Program-made: the position numbers and the translations under genes
Shown here: in pieces, positions 1 to 5,867 of the stretch
Layout of the letters: each line of letters starts with the position of its first letter
How positions within the stretch are numbered: the first letter of the stretch is position 1
Source: Deltaproteobacteria bacterium
Lineage (GTDB): Bacteria > Desulfobacterota > DSM-4660 > Desulfatiglandales > HGW-15
DNA: 7,505 nt
Direction of reading: 5' to 3'
Assembly: GCA_016926135.1 (NCBI GenBank)
Contig: JAFGPH010000652.1
Location: forward strand, 1 to 7,505
The notes under the pieces: model-generated
The model's input: the letters and a program-made list of their open reading frames with translations, nothing else
Databases searched by the model: none
What the model was told of the DNA's origin: nothing

Positions 1-737
1 ACCAGGTCGTCGATATAGGTGAAATCCAGCCGGTCGGAGCCGTCACCGTTCACGGTGATTTCCAGACCCTGTAAGGCATTTTCAATGAAGATCTGGCCCA
101 CGCGACGACTCACGCAGCGCTCGCCGTACAGGGCTGAAGGTCTCACGATGGTGTAGGGGAGGTTGAAGACCTGGTTGTAGGCGATGACCAGCTTCTCTCC
201 TCCGAACTTCAAGGCGCCGTAGATGCCCTTGGGTGAACAGGGGGTTTCCTCGGTGACAAAACCGTCCGGGAAATCCCCGTAGACCATACTGGAAGAAAAG
301 TACACGAACTGATCCACCATGTCCCTGGCACAGTCCAGGGCGTTCTCCAGCGTCCGAAAAGAATGATCAAAGGTGGAATAGGGATCCTTGTTGGAGCGGT
401 TCGCATGGGCCACCGCGGCCAGATGGACGATCACATTGGCCTTGAACTTGTGGTTGATCACCTCACCGAGACCGTGATAGTCGCGCGCATCCTGAACATA
501 GACAGGTATCCCCACATCCTTGAGCAGTTTCAGGCGCTCGAAGATGATCCGGGTGTAGAGGTCGCTGTTGGTCTGGCTGGATTCGGTTGTTGCGAATGCC
601 AGCAGATTGTTCACCGTGAGCCCGTCAATGACCGCCACCTCGGCGCCCAACCGCTTGAATTCGATCGCCAGATTGTGGCCGATAAACCCCGCCCCGCCCA
701 CAAGGGCAATCCGTTTGCCATTCAAAGAAATACTCAT
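1..737 (-). CDS. NAD-dependent epimerase/dehydratase, extended SDR family (partial, C-terminus beyond left edge)
   Basis: Predicted nucleotide-sugar epimerase or dehydratase acting in the cytoplasm on an NDP-sugar. The frame is open from ATG at 737 to the window edge, giving 245 complete codons. The Rossmann motif GGAGFIG is at residues 14-20, and an acidic residue after the second strand (VIDGL, D38) suits NAD rather than NADP. The FSSSMVYG segment (147-154) holds the catalytic Ser region, and YGALK (Y173, K177) is the SDR catalytic pair. RPSALYG at 199-205 is typical of the substrate-binding part of this family. GGAGFIG rather than GGTGSFG argues against PseB. An AGGGAGG ribosome site lies 9 nt upstream, inside the end of the aminotransferase gene, whose stop is 1 nt away, so translation is probably coupled. 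The family is certain; the substrate and exact reaction cannot be told. About 60-90 residues are probably missing. Confidence 0.9.
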   Translation of the reverse strand, partial: MSISLNGKRIALVGGAGFIGHNLAIEFKRLGAEVAVIDGLTVNNLLAFATTESSQTNSDLYTRIIFERLKLLKDVGIPVYVQDARDYHGLGEVINHKFKANVIVHLAAVAHANRSNKDPYSTFDHSFRTLENALDCARDMVDQFVYFSSSMVYGDFPDGFVTEETPCSPKGIYGALKFGGEKLVIAYNQVFNLPYTIVRPSALYGERCVSRRVGQIFIENALQGLEITVNGDGSDRLDFTYIDDL

Positions 738-738
738 C

Positions 739-1884
739 CTATTGAACCTCCCTTATCGCCTTTTTGAGTGCGTCCACCATGTACGCCATGTCCTCCACCG
801 TCAGATGGGGCCCCACCGGAAGGGCAATGCTCCCGTAGCTGATGGAGGCGGCCACCGGGAAGGAATCCTCCCCGTAACCGTATTTGTCACGATAGTATGT
901 CATGTGAGGGACGGGCTTGGGGTAGTAGACGCTGGTGCCCACCCCCTGGGCCTTCAGTGAGTCCACGATTTCGAATCGCCTGCCCGCCACGTTTTTCTTG
1001 AGTCGCACGCTATGGCAGTAGTAGCTGCTTTCATATTCTCCTTGACTGGACTGGAACTGCGCCGCTTCCTCTATCCCTGCCACGCCTCGACTCAGGGCCA
1101 TGTAATTCTCCTTCCTCTTCTCCAGAAAGGCATCCATCTTTTTCAGCTGTTCCGTGCCGAGGGCAGCCTGAATCTCGTTCATACGATAGTTGAAGCCAAG
1201 CATGGTGACGTCGTACACCCCGGGGATCTTCCTCTCCCCCATGTGTCGGTCCACACCGAAGGCCTTCTGCCTGGCGATCCGCTCGGCAATCCTCTTTTCC
1301 TTTGTGACCAGCATGCCCCCTTCGGCGGTCGTCATGTGTTTCACCGGATAGAATGAAAAACAGCCCACGTCCCCGTGGAGTCCGGCATGGATCCCATGGA
1401 AATAGGTGCCGATCGCGAGTGCGCAGTCCTCTACGACAAACAGCCCTCGCTGTTTGGCCGTCTCGCAAACCCGGGACATATCCACAGGCATCCCCAGGTA
1501 GTGCACAACGGAAATCGCCTTCGTCTTGTCAGAGATCTTTTCTTTCATCTCCTCGATGTCGATATTCCCGGTTTCCCCTTCGGAGTCCACGAAAACAGGT
1601 TTCGCGCCGCACAACTCCACCGCATGGGCAGTGGCCGTATGGGTCTGGGCCGGAACAATAACCTCGTCTCCCGGTCCTATGCCCAGGTAGAAATAGGCCA
1701 GGTGCAGGGCCGCCGTGCAGGAAGAGACGCTCACGGCATGGGCCGCCCCCGTAAAGGCGGCGAAGGCCTTTTCGAACTCGGTCGCGCGAGGACCATGCAC
1801 GAGGATGGGACCATCGAGCACCTCGGCCACGGCCCGCCTCTCCTCTTCTCCGATCATCGGCTTTCCAAACGCTATGTTTTTCAA
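739..1884 (-). CDS. DegT/DnrJ/EryC1/StrS family PLP-dependent sugar aminotransferase
   Basis: Transfers an amino group, usually from glutamate, to a keto-sugar nucleotide using PLP. It has 381 residues, normal for the family. Visible landmarks are VSSCTAALHLA (53-63, cofactor phosphate region), VPAQTHTATAHAVELCGAKP (77-96), VVEDCA (150-155, with D153 expected to contact the PLP ring nitrogen) and FSFYPVKHMTTAEGG (176-190), where K182 is the predicted Schiff-base lysine. FNYRMNEIQAALG (221-233) is also typical. The start is TTG at 1884, chosen because a strong GGAGG lies 8 nt upstream and MKNIAFGKPMIGEEE gives a normal N-terminus. It follows the Gfo/Idh gene by 23 nt and precedes the SDR by 1 nt. 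The N-terminus and PLP region do not match my memory of PseC, so I infer a different amino sugar; a 3-keto or 4-keto substrate is possible given the oxidoreductase neighbour. Confidence 0.92.
   Translation of the reverse strand: MKNIAFGKPMIGEEERRAVAEVLDGPILVHGPRATEFEKAFAAFTGAAHAVSVSSCTAALHLAYFYLGIGPGDEVIVPAQTHTATAHAVELCGAKPVFVDSEGETGNIDIEEMKEKISDKTKAISVVHYLGMPVDMSRVCETAKQRGLFVVEDCALAIGTYFHGIHAGLHGDVGCFSFYPVKHMTTAEGGMLVTKEKRIAERIARQKAFGVDRHMGERKIPGVYDVTMLGFNYRMNEIQAALGTEQLKKMDAFLEKRKENYMALSRGVAGIEEAAQFQSSQGEYESSYYCHSVRLKKNVAGRRFEIVDSLKAQGVGTSVYYPKPVPHMTYYRDKYGYGEDSFPVAASISYGSIALPVGPHLTVEDMAYMVDALKKAIREVQ
747..753 (-). promoter_or_regulatory. Ribosome binding site of the SDR gene
   Basis: AGGGAGG on the minus strand, 9 nt before ATG at 737. 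It lies within the last codons of the aminotransferase gene, which fixes the SDR start and suggests translational coupling. Confidence 0.75.
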
Positions 1885-1892
1885 ATCACCTT

Positions 1893-1897
1893 CCTCC
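1893..1897 (-). promoter_or_regulatory. Ribosome binding site that decides the TTG start of the aminotransferase
   Basis: GGAGG within a purine-rich run on the minus strand (1889-1898), 8 nt before TTG at 1884. No in-frame ATG lies nearby with a comparable site, so the TTG start is preferred. Confidence 0.75.
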
Positions 1898-1907
1898 CAA
1901 TCTCGGA

Positions 1908-2918
1908 CTAGATGTACTCCACCCTGACCGTCCTGCCGTGCCCCATCGACTCCTCCGCAGCAAGACAGACACTCATGGTGGCCATGACATCCTCCTGCGC
2001 CACGATCGGCTCCTGCGGAGGGTACAGCAGGGAGTCAACAAAGCTCGTGATCACCTTGCCCTTCTCCGCCACCCCCGGGTAGGCCTCGGTCATCAACTCT
2101 CCGGTAGCACTTTCGTCCGCCGAATCGAGGAGTCGTCCACCCCCCAGGTCATTGAAAAAGGTCCTCCTTGTGCCGAAGACGGCCACCCTGTGGAAATGGG
2201 GATGGACGCAACCCCCGCTCGCGCTGATCTTCCCGGCCATACCGTTTTCGAACTTCAAAATCATGACGGCAAAATCATTGAATTGAAAATCGGAGCCATC
2301 CAAGGCGATCCGGTTGCCCGTAGCCTGAACCTCAACAGGTCTCATGCCGCTCATCCACATGATGAGGTCAATCATGTGAACCGCTGCCCCGTGGATGATC
2401 GAGTAGAAGGGCATCCTTCCCCTCCACCCGGAAAGGAGTTTGTGGGTGCGCCCCCACAGGTAGTCTCCTTCCAGGTAAAAGATCCGTCCCATATCTCCTG
2501 ACGAAATAGCCTCCCGCACACGGATGAAACGGGGGCAGGTGCGAAGGTTCAGATTGGAGGAGAGCCGGAGATCCGGTCTTTCCCGGAGCGCCCTTCGGAT
2601 CTCCAGGGCCTCGTGGCGATGAAGGCAGAGGGGTTTTTCAACGAAGATGTGCTTCCCATTCCGGATCCCCTTGAGCACCTGCTCACAGTGGAAGTTGTCG
2701 AATGAAGCGATGGAGACCGCATGGATCTCCGGGTCCATGAGAATCTCATCCGCTTCCGTTGTGAGCACTGCGGTGGGGCATTTCTGTCCGGCGAGGGCCA
2801 GCTTACGCTCGTCCAGATCACACAGGGCCGCAACCTCGCACTTGGCGTGTTGGAGGTAGGCATCGATGTGCTTTTCTCCGATTCCAAGACCGATAACCCC
2901 TACACGTATGCTTGCCAT
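1908..2918 (-). CDS. Gfo/Idh/MocA family NAD(P)-dependent oxidoreductase
   Basis: Predicted cytoplasmic sugar or sugar-nucleotide dehydrogenase of 336 residues, the usual family length. The N-terminal Rossmann fold starts at VGVIGLGIGEKHIDAY (6-21). VEKPLCLH (93-100) carries the family EKP signature, whose lysine (K95) is normally catalytic. The C-terminal half holds IIHGAAVHMIDLIMW (174-188), with H181 and D184 in the positions of the usual HxxD substrate/catalytic motif. The end SMGHGRTVRV (324-333) is typical of the family. ATG at 2918 is preceded by a moderate GAGGCGG (2930-2936) 11 nt upstream. A Gfo/Idh next to a DegT aminotransferase recalls the WbpB/WbpE and WlbA/WlbC pairs, in which the dehydrogenase makes a 3-keto-sugar that is then aminated. 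That role is inference from order, not from a specific motif. The 127-bp repeat ends 55 nt before this start. Confidence 0.9.
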   Translation of the reverse strand: MASIRVGVIGLGIGEKHIDAYLQHAKCEVAALCDLDERKLALAGQKCPTAVLTTEADEILMDPEIHAVSIASFDNFHCEQVLKGIRNGKHIFVEKPLCLHRHEALEIRRALRERPDLRLSSNLNLRTCPRFIRVREAISSGDMGRIFYLEGDYLWGRTHKLLSGWRGRMPFYSIIHGAAVHMIDLIMWMSGMRPVEVQATGNRIALDGSDFQFNDFAVMILKFENGMAGKISASGGCVHPHFHRVAVFGTRRTFFNDLGGGRLLDSADESATGELMTEAYPGVAEKGKVITSFVDSLLYPPQEPIVAQEDVMATMSVCLAAEESMGHGRTVRVEYI

Positions 2919-2973
2919 GCGCCTTCAGACCGCCTCAGTCTCCACCATCAGAGTGTCGAGAAAGCCCCTGTGG

Positions 2974-3100
2974 GCAGGTTGCTCAAAAATATCCACATGT
3001 AAGGCGCCCGAAATCCCGAGGAATGAGACGTACATGACAGTACGTCGCAATGACGAGGGATGAGGGCAACGCGGCAGATGGGTGTTTTTCAGCAACCTGC
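2974..3100 (-). repeat. 127-bp imperfect palindromic repeat, copy 1
   Basis: Its outer 22 nt at each end (2974-2995 and 3079-3100) are inverted repeats of each other: 19 Watson-Crick pairs, 2 T-G wobbles and one C-C mismatch. The ends begin GCAGGTTGCT and finish AGCAACCTGC. A short central hairpin, CGTAC/GTACG (3029-3044), sits almost exactly at the midpoint, so the whole unit can be drawn as one long cruciform or RNA hairpin. It matches the copy at 5741-5867 at 107 of 127 positions with no gaps and in the same orientation. The high-coordinate end overlaps the last three sense codons and the TGA stop of the cytidylyltransferase gene. No target duplication is evident at this copy. It could be a MITE/REP-like element with no transposase of its own here, or a structured element between operon blocks. 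Confidence 0.9.
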
Positions 3101-3802
3101 CAGAACCTCCTCTCGCAGTCGCAGGACGTCTTCCAGGCCGTATTCCCAGTGAGGTCGGGTCATCCGGGCCAGGATCCCTTCGATGAGGGTCATGTCCTCG
3201 GGCGTGTCAACGGAAAGCTGGATCATGCCATAGTTCCTGCCGGAGTGGATGTTGTGAATCTTGTATGGCTGGGGATGAATATAGAAGTATCGCGTCACGT
3301 GCTCCCGTTCCTCCTCCGTTGCCATCTTCGCATAGGCCTTCTGATAGGTCTCAGTCCGAATCACCTCCACAGACTGCCCTTTGGGATAGGACCGAACCTG
3401 CACATTCGTCACCAGGTCCCATTCCCCTCCGAGAAAAATCCCGATCGCGCGTTCTATCAAGGTGCCGTCCAGAAGAGGACTGTCACCGTTCACTCGCAGA
3501 CACCCATAGGGAGCCCTCTCGTCCAGGATCTCCTTGAACCGACTGGAAACATCGGCAAGAGACCCTCGGTAGCAGGGAATCTCCCATTGCGCACAAAATG
3601 CCGCCAGAACATCGTCACTCTCTTCCGTAGAGGTCGCCACGATGAGGTCATCCAGGGAGGGGCATCTCCTGACCCTTTCGATCAGGTAGAGCAGCATGGG
3701 TTTCCCCTGAATCGGATGAAGGGCCTTTCCCGGAAGGCGCTTGGAACTCATCCTCGCCTGCACCACGGCAAGCATCTTTCCCTTTCCCGGTTTGTGGTTC
3801 AA
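3089..3802 (-). CDS. SpsF-type cytidylyltransferase (candidate CMP-sugar synthetase)
   Basis: Predicted nucleotidyltransferase of the acylneuraminate cytidylyltransferase/SpsF group, which activates a sugar acid with CTP. It has 237 residues. The nucleotide-binding N-terminus is VVQARMSSKRLPGK (13-26). RVNGDSPLLD (103-112) contains the conserved Asp expected to bind metal (D107). EREHVTRYFY (165-174) and LSVDTPED (196-203) are typical of the SpsF family. In Bacillus sps clusters, SpsF accompanies SpsE (PseI-like) and SpsG (PseG-like), which fits this locus. The start is TTG at 3802 with a GAGGA site 6 nt upstream; ATG at 3775 (codon 10), behind a purine-rich run, is a real alternative because the conserved part begins just after it. 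It follows the ABC gene by 9 nt. The final residues AGC and the TGA stop are encoded by the 127-bp repeat. The sugar substrate is unknown, and a conventional PseF may exist outside the window. Confidence 0.85.
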   Translation of the reverse strand: MNHKPGKGKMLAVVQARMSSKRLPGKALHPIQGKPMLLYLIERVRRCPSLDDLIVATSTEESDDVLAAFCAQWEIPCYRGSLADVSSRFKEILDERAPYGCLRVNGDSPLLDGTLIERAIGIFLGGEWDLVTNVQVRSYPKGQSVEVIRTETYQKAYAKMATEEEREHVTRYFYIHPQPYKIHNIHSGRNYGMIQLSVDTPEDMTLIEGILARMTRPHWEYGLEDVLRLREEVLAGC

Positions 3803-3808
3803 GGGAAA

Positions 3809-3813
3809 TCCTC
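3809..3813 (-). promoter_or_regulatory. Ribosome binding site for the TTG start of the cytidylyltransferase
   Basis: GAGGA on the minus strand overlaps the TGA stop of the ABC gene (3812-3814) and lies 6 nt before TTG at 3802. The overlap implies translational coupling and supports TTG, though ATG at 3775 cannot be excluded. Confidence 0.6.
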
Positions 3814-5605
3814 AGCCCAAGGCCTGCATCCGAGCCATATCGGCGTACCACGTGTCTTCGTGAATGAGTTCCCGGTGGCTTCCGCACTCCACCACACGTC
3901 CTCTGTCCATCACGATGATCTGGTCAGCGTTTTGGATAGTCGACAATCGATGGGCGATCACGATGAGGGTGACACTCCCCGTCTCTCTAATTCCTTCCAT
4001 GGCCTTCTGGATATACCTTTCCGACTCGGAGTCCAGGGAACTTGTGGGCTCATCCAGGATGATAATCACCGCCCTTTGAAGCAAGGCCCTGGCGAGCACA
4101 ATCCTCTGCCTCTGCCCCCCGGAGAGCTTGGTCCCCCGCTCCCCCACCACCGTATCGTATCCGGCCGGGAACTCCTTGATGAAATGACCTGCATAAGCCA
4201 TGCGTGCAGCTTCCCGGACTTCCTCGATACTCGCCTCCGGACGAGAGTATCGGATGTTGTTCTCGATCGTATCGTTGAAAAGAAACCCCTCTTGCGACAC
4301 GAAAGAGATGGACCGCCGCAAGGCCTTCAGGTCGAAGTCTTCGATGGGTACATCGTCGATGGTGATTCTTCCCTCTTGCGGTTCCCGCAGACGGGGGATA
4401 AGGTCCACCAGGGTCGATTTCCCGGCTCCGGACCTCCCCACCAGGGCCGTCATCTTCCCGCCGGGGAAGAGGATGTTGAGGTCCTTCAGGGCAAAGCTGT
4501 CCCCTGGATTGTAACGGAAAGAAACACCCTCGAAACGGATGTTCTTCCGAAGGGTTACCCCCCCTACCGGCCCTCCTTTGACCGGCTTCCAGTGGCGGGC
4601 CTCTTCCAGAAGCTCCTGAACCTTTTGCATACTGTCCGAGAATCCGGCCAGGGACTGCCTGGACTTGAGAATATCCTTGGTATATGGCAGGAGTCTCAAA
4701 AGCACAAAGAGAAACATGCCTGTTTTCGCCAGGCTCATCTCCAGCACCTCCACGGAAAAATACAGCACCGTGAGTCCGGCAAGCAGTATGATCGGCTCTA
4801 TCATGAACTCCATCTTGGCCTTGATCCTGGAGATGTGGTACATGTTGAACCGAATGCTCTCCGAGAGATCCTGGACGAACCTCTGTTCCCTCTCTTCCGT
4901 GGAAGAGAGCTTGAGGAGCCTGATCCCGTTCAGCCTTTCCAGAATGGATGAGGCGATCCTCTCGTTGAACTCCGATACCTTCTGCCCCAACCTCGCCGTC
5001 CGGGTGATCAGGGACCTGAAGGTGAAACCCAGCAGGCCCATCATGACGATGGAGAAAAGCGTCATCCATGGAGAGAGTAAAAGCATGAGGCAGAAATAGA
5101 TGAAGAAGATCATCATCGCCGAGACAAGGCCGAAGAGGGTGAATATGCCGCTACCGGCCCTCACCCCATCCAGGGTCAAGGCGTTGATCAACTGCCCCAC
5201 ACCGTGGGCGTCATAGAAAGGGATCTCCGCCTTCACGAACCACTTGAACCCGGCGCTCCGGATATCGGAAAAGATGCTCTCTGTAATCCAACTGCTATAG
5301 ATCGTCCGCCAGTAGATGAGCGCCTGCCTCGCCATGAGGAGGCCAAAAACGACCATCATAAGCGATAGGAGACTCTTGGGGATATGAAGGAAGTCAAAGA
5401 CGCCGGTGATGAGCGACCACATTCTGGAGTTGGCCGACAGGGCACCGAAGTCCTTCCCCTTTTCGATAAAGTCCATGACAGGGAACAGCATGGCCACACC
5501 AAACCCCTCGAAGAGGGTGGCCGTGACCGTGATGGCCAAAAGCAAGAAAATCTTGCCGTTGGTCACGGAAGGAAAGAAGTAGATGGAACGGATCAGTTCG
5601 CGCAT
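3812..5605 (-). CDS. ABC transporter, fused permease and ATPase (MsbA/PglK-type lipid or lipid-linked glycan flippase)
   Basis: Inner-membrane half-transporter of 597 residues that should work as a homodimer. Hydrophobic segments near 19-45, 79-97, 152-178, 182-197, 270-288 and 296-308 form the N-terminal membrane domain. The ATPase domain from about residue 356 is intact: Walker A GRSGAGKST (390-398, K396), Q-loop FVSQEG (435-440), signature LSGGQ (494-498), Walker B IIILDEP (514-520, E519) and H-loop AHRLST (551-556). The N-terminal EGFGVAMLFPVMDF (33-46) resembles PglK and related oligosaccharide flippases. With sugar-synthesis genes on both sides, I infer export of an undecaprenyl-linked glycan or glycolipid; substrate specificity is not readable. 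ATG at 5605 has no convincing Shine-Dalgarno sequence; the frame stays open upstream to TAA at about 5680 without a better start. It lies 261 nt downstream of pseI, across the second repeat. Confidence 0.93.
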   Translation of the reverse strand: MRELIRSIYFFPSVTNGKIFLLLAITVTATLFEGFGVAMLFPVMDFIEKGKDFGALSANSRMWSLITGVFDFLHIPKSLLSLMMVVFGLLMARQALIYWRTIYSSWITESIFSDIRSAGFKWFVKAEIPFYDAHGVGQLINALTLDGVRAGSGIFTLFGLVSAMMIFFIYFCLMLLLSPWMTLFSIVMMGLLGFTFRSLITRTARLGQKVSEFNERIASSILERLNGIRLLKLSSTEEREQRFVQDLSESIRFNMYHISRIKAKMEFMIEPIILLAGLTVLYFSVEVLEMSLAKTGMFLFVLLRLLPYTKDILKSRQSLAGFSDSMQKVQELLEEARHWKPVKGGPVGGVTLRKNIRFEGVSFRYNPGDSFALKDLNILFPGGKMTALVGRSGAGKSTLVDLIPRLREPQEGRITIDDVPIEDFDLKALRRSISFVSQEGFLFNDTIENNIRYSRPEASIEEVREAARMAYAGHFIKEFPAGYDTVVGERGTKLSGGQRQRIVLARALLQRAVIIILDEPTSSLDSESERYIQKAMEGIRETGSVTLIVIAHRLSTIQNADQIIVMDRGRVVECGSHRELIHEDTWYADMARMQALG

Positions 5606-5711
5606 GTCGCCACTATGTTCCGGCAGGATCTTTTTCAGCGCCCTGCAGCACGCTGTCTCATAATAGGTTTAAAAATACCGGGTACTTGAGGAGCCGTCGG
5701 GAGGGGGTATT
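5606..5711 (-). other. Leader region between the second repeat and the ABC gene
   Basis: About 106 nt with no gene I can support. It contains a solo sequence resembling one repeat end (5626-5646, 17 of 21 positions matching 5847-5867) and a TATTAT hexamer (5660-5665, minus strand) that could be a -10 box but has no good -35 partner. An in-frame TAA at 5669-5671 would end pseI if the repeat were absent. Confidence 0.4.
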
Positions 5712-5731
5712 CTAGCAGGTTGCTGAAAAAC
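5712..5731 (-). repeat. Extra truncated end of the 127-bp repeat
   Basis: This 20-nt stretch (CTAGCAGGTTGCTGAAAAAC) is inverted relative to 5851-5870 with 19 of 20 matching positions, so it forms an outer inverted repeat around copy 2. Positions 5715-5734 match the reverse complement of the high-coordinate end of copy 1 over 20 nt, carrying the same TT variant rather than the CT variant of copy 2. It therefore looks like a fragment of a copy-1-type element rather than of its neighbour. GGTAT occurs at 5706-5710 and again at 5871-5875, a possible 5-bp target duplication around the whole compound structure. Confidence 0.7.
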
Positions 5732-5740
5732 ACCTTGGTC

Positions 5741-5867
5741 GCAGGCTGCTGAAAAATGTCCAGATCCAAGGCCCCCAAAATCCCGAGGAGTGAGGCGTAC
5801 TTGCAAGTACGTCGCAACGACGAGGGATGAGGGAAACGCAGGAGATGGACGTTTTTCAGCAGCCTGC
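5741..5867 (-). repeat. 127-bp imperfect palindromic repeat, copy 2
   Basis: Same unit, length and orientation as 2974-3100. The terminal inverted repeats (5741-5762 and 5846-5867) pair at 21 of 22 positions plus one T-G wobble. The centre is a perfect 16-nt palindrome, CGTACTTGCAAGTACG (5796-5811). Compared with copy 1, two base pairs of the terminal stem have changed on both sides together (unit positions 6/122 T-A to C-G, and 18/110 A-T to G-C). Its high-coordinate end touches the TAG stop codon of pseI. A 42-codon frame runs open through the whole unit on the minus strand in both copies, but the differences between copies do not favour silent changes, so I do not call it a gene. Confidence 0.92.

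Noticed and set aside
2974..3100. The repeat as an ordinary rho-independent terminator
   Set aside because: The A and T runs lie inside the stem, not after it, and the hairpin loop is very long. A read-through effect is possible but not by the standard terminator design.
3050..4951. A 633-codon open frame on the plus strand
   Set aside because: It lies wholly antisense to the cytidylyltransferase and ABC genes, both of which show full family motifs. Its composition (rich in His, Pro, Gly, Arg) is typical of an antisense shadow in GC-rich DNA, and no domain is visible.
4050..5069. A 339-codon minus-strand frame inside the ABC gene
   Set aside because: It is the same DNA read one frame off from the transporter; its composition is abnormal and it has no recognisable motif.
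5660..5665. TATTAT as a -10 box for a promoter of the ABC gene
   Set aside because: No acceptable -35 hexamer lies 16-18 nt upstream (TCAAGT is the best), so I cannot support a promoter, although an internal promoter here would make sense.
5635..5817. A 60-codon minus-strand frame beginning TTG
   Set aside because: Most of it is the repeat unit read through, ending in the leader DNA. It has no ribosome site and no sign of protein constraint.
2974..5867. CRISPR array
   Set aside because: There are only two long, widely separated palindromic repeats with genes between them. There are no short regular repeats with spacers.
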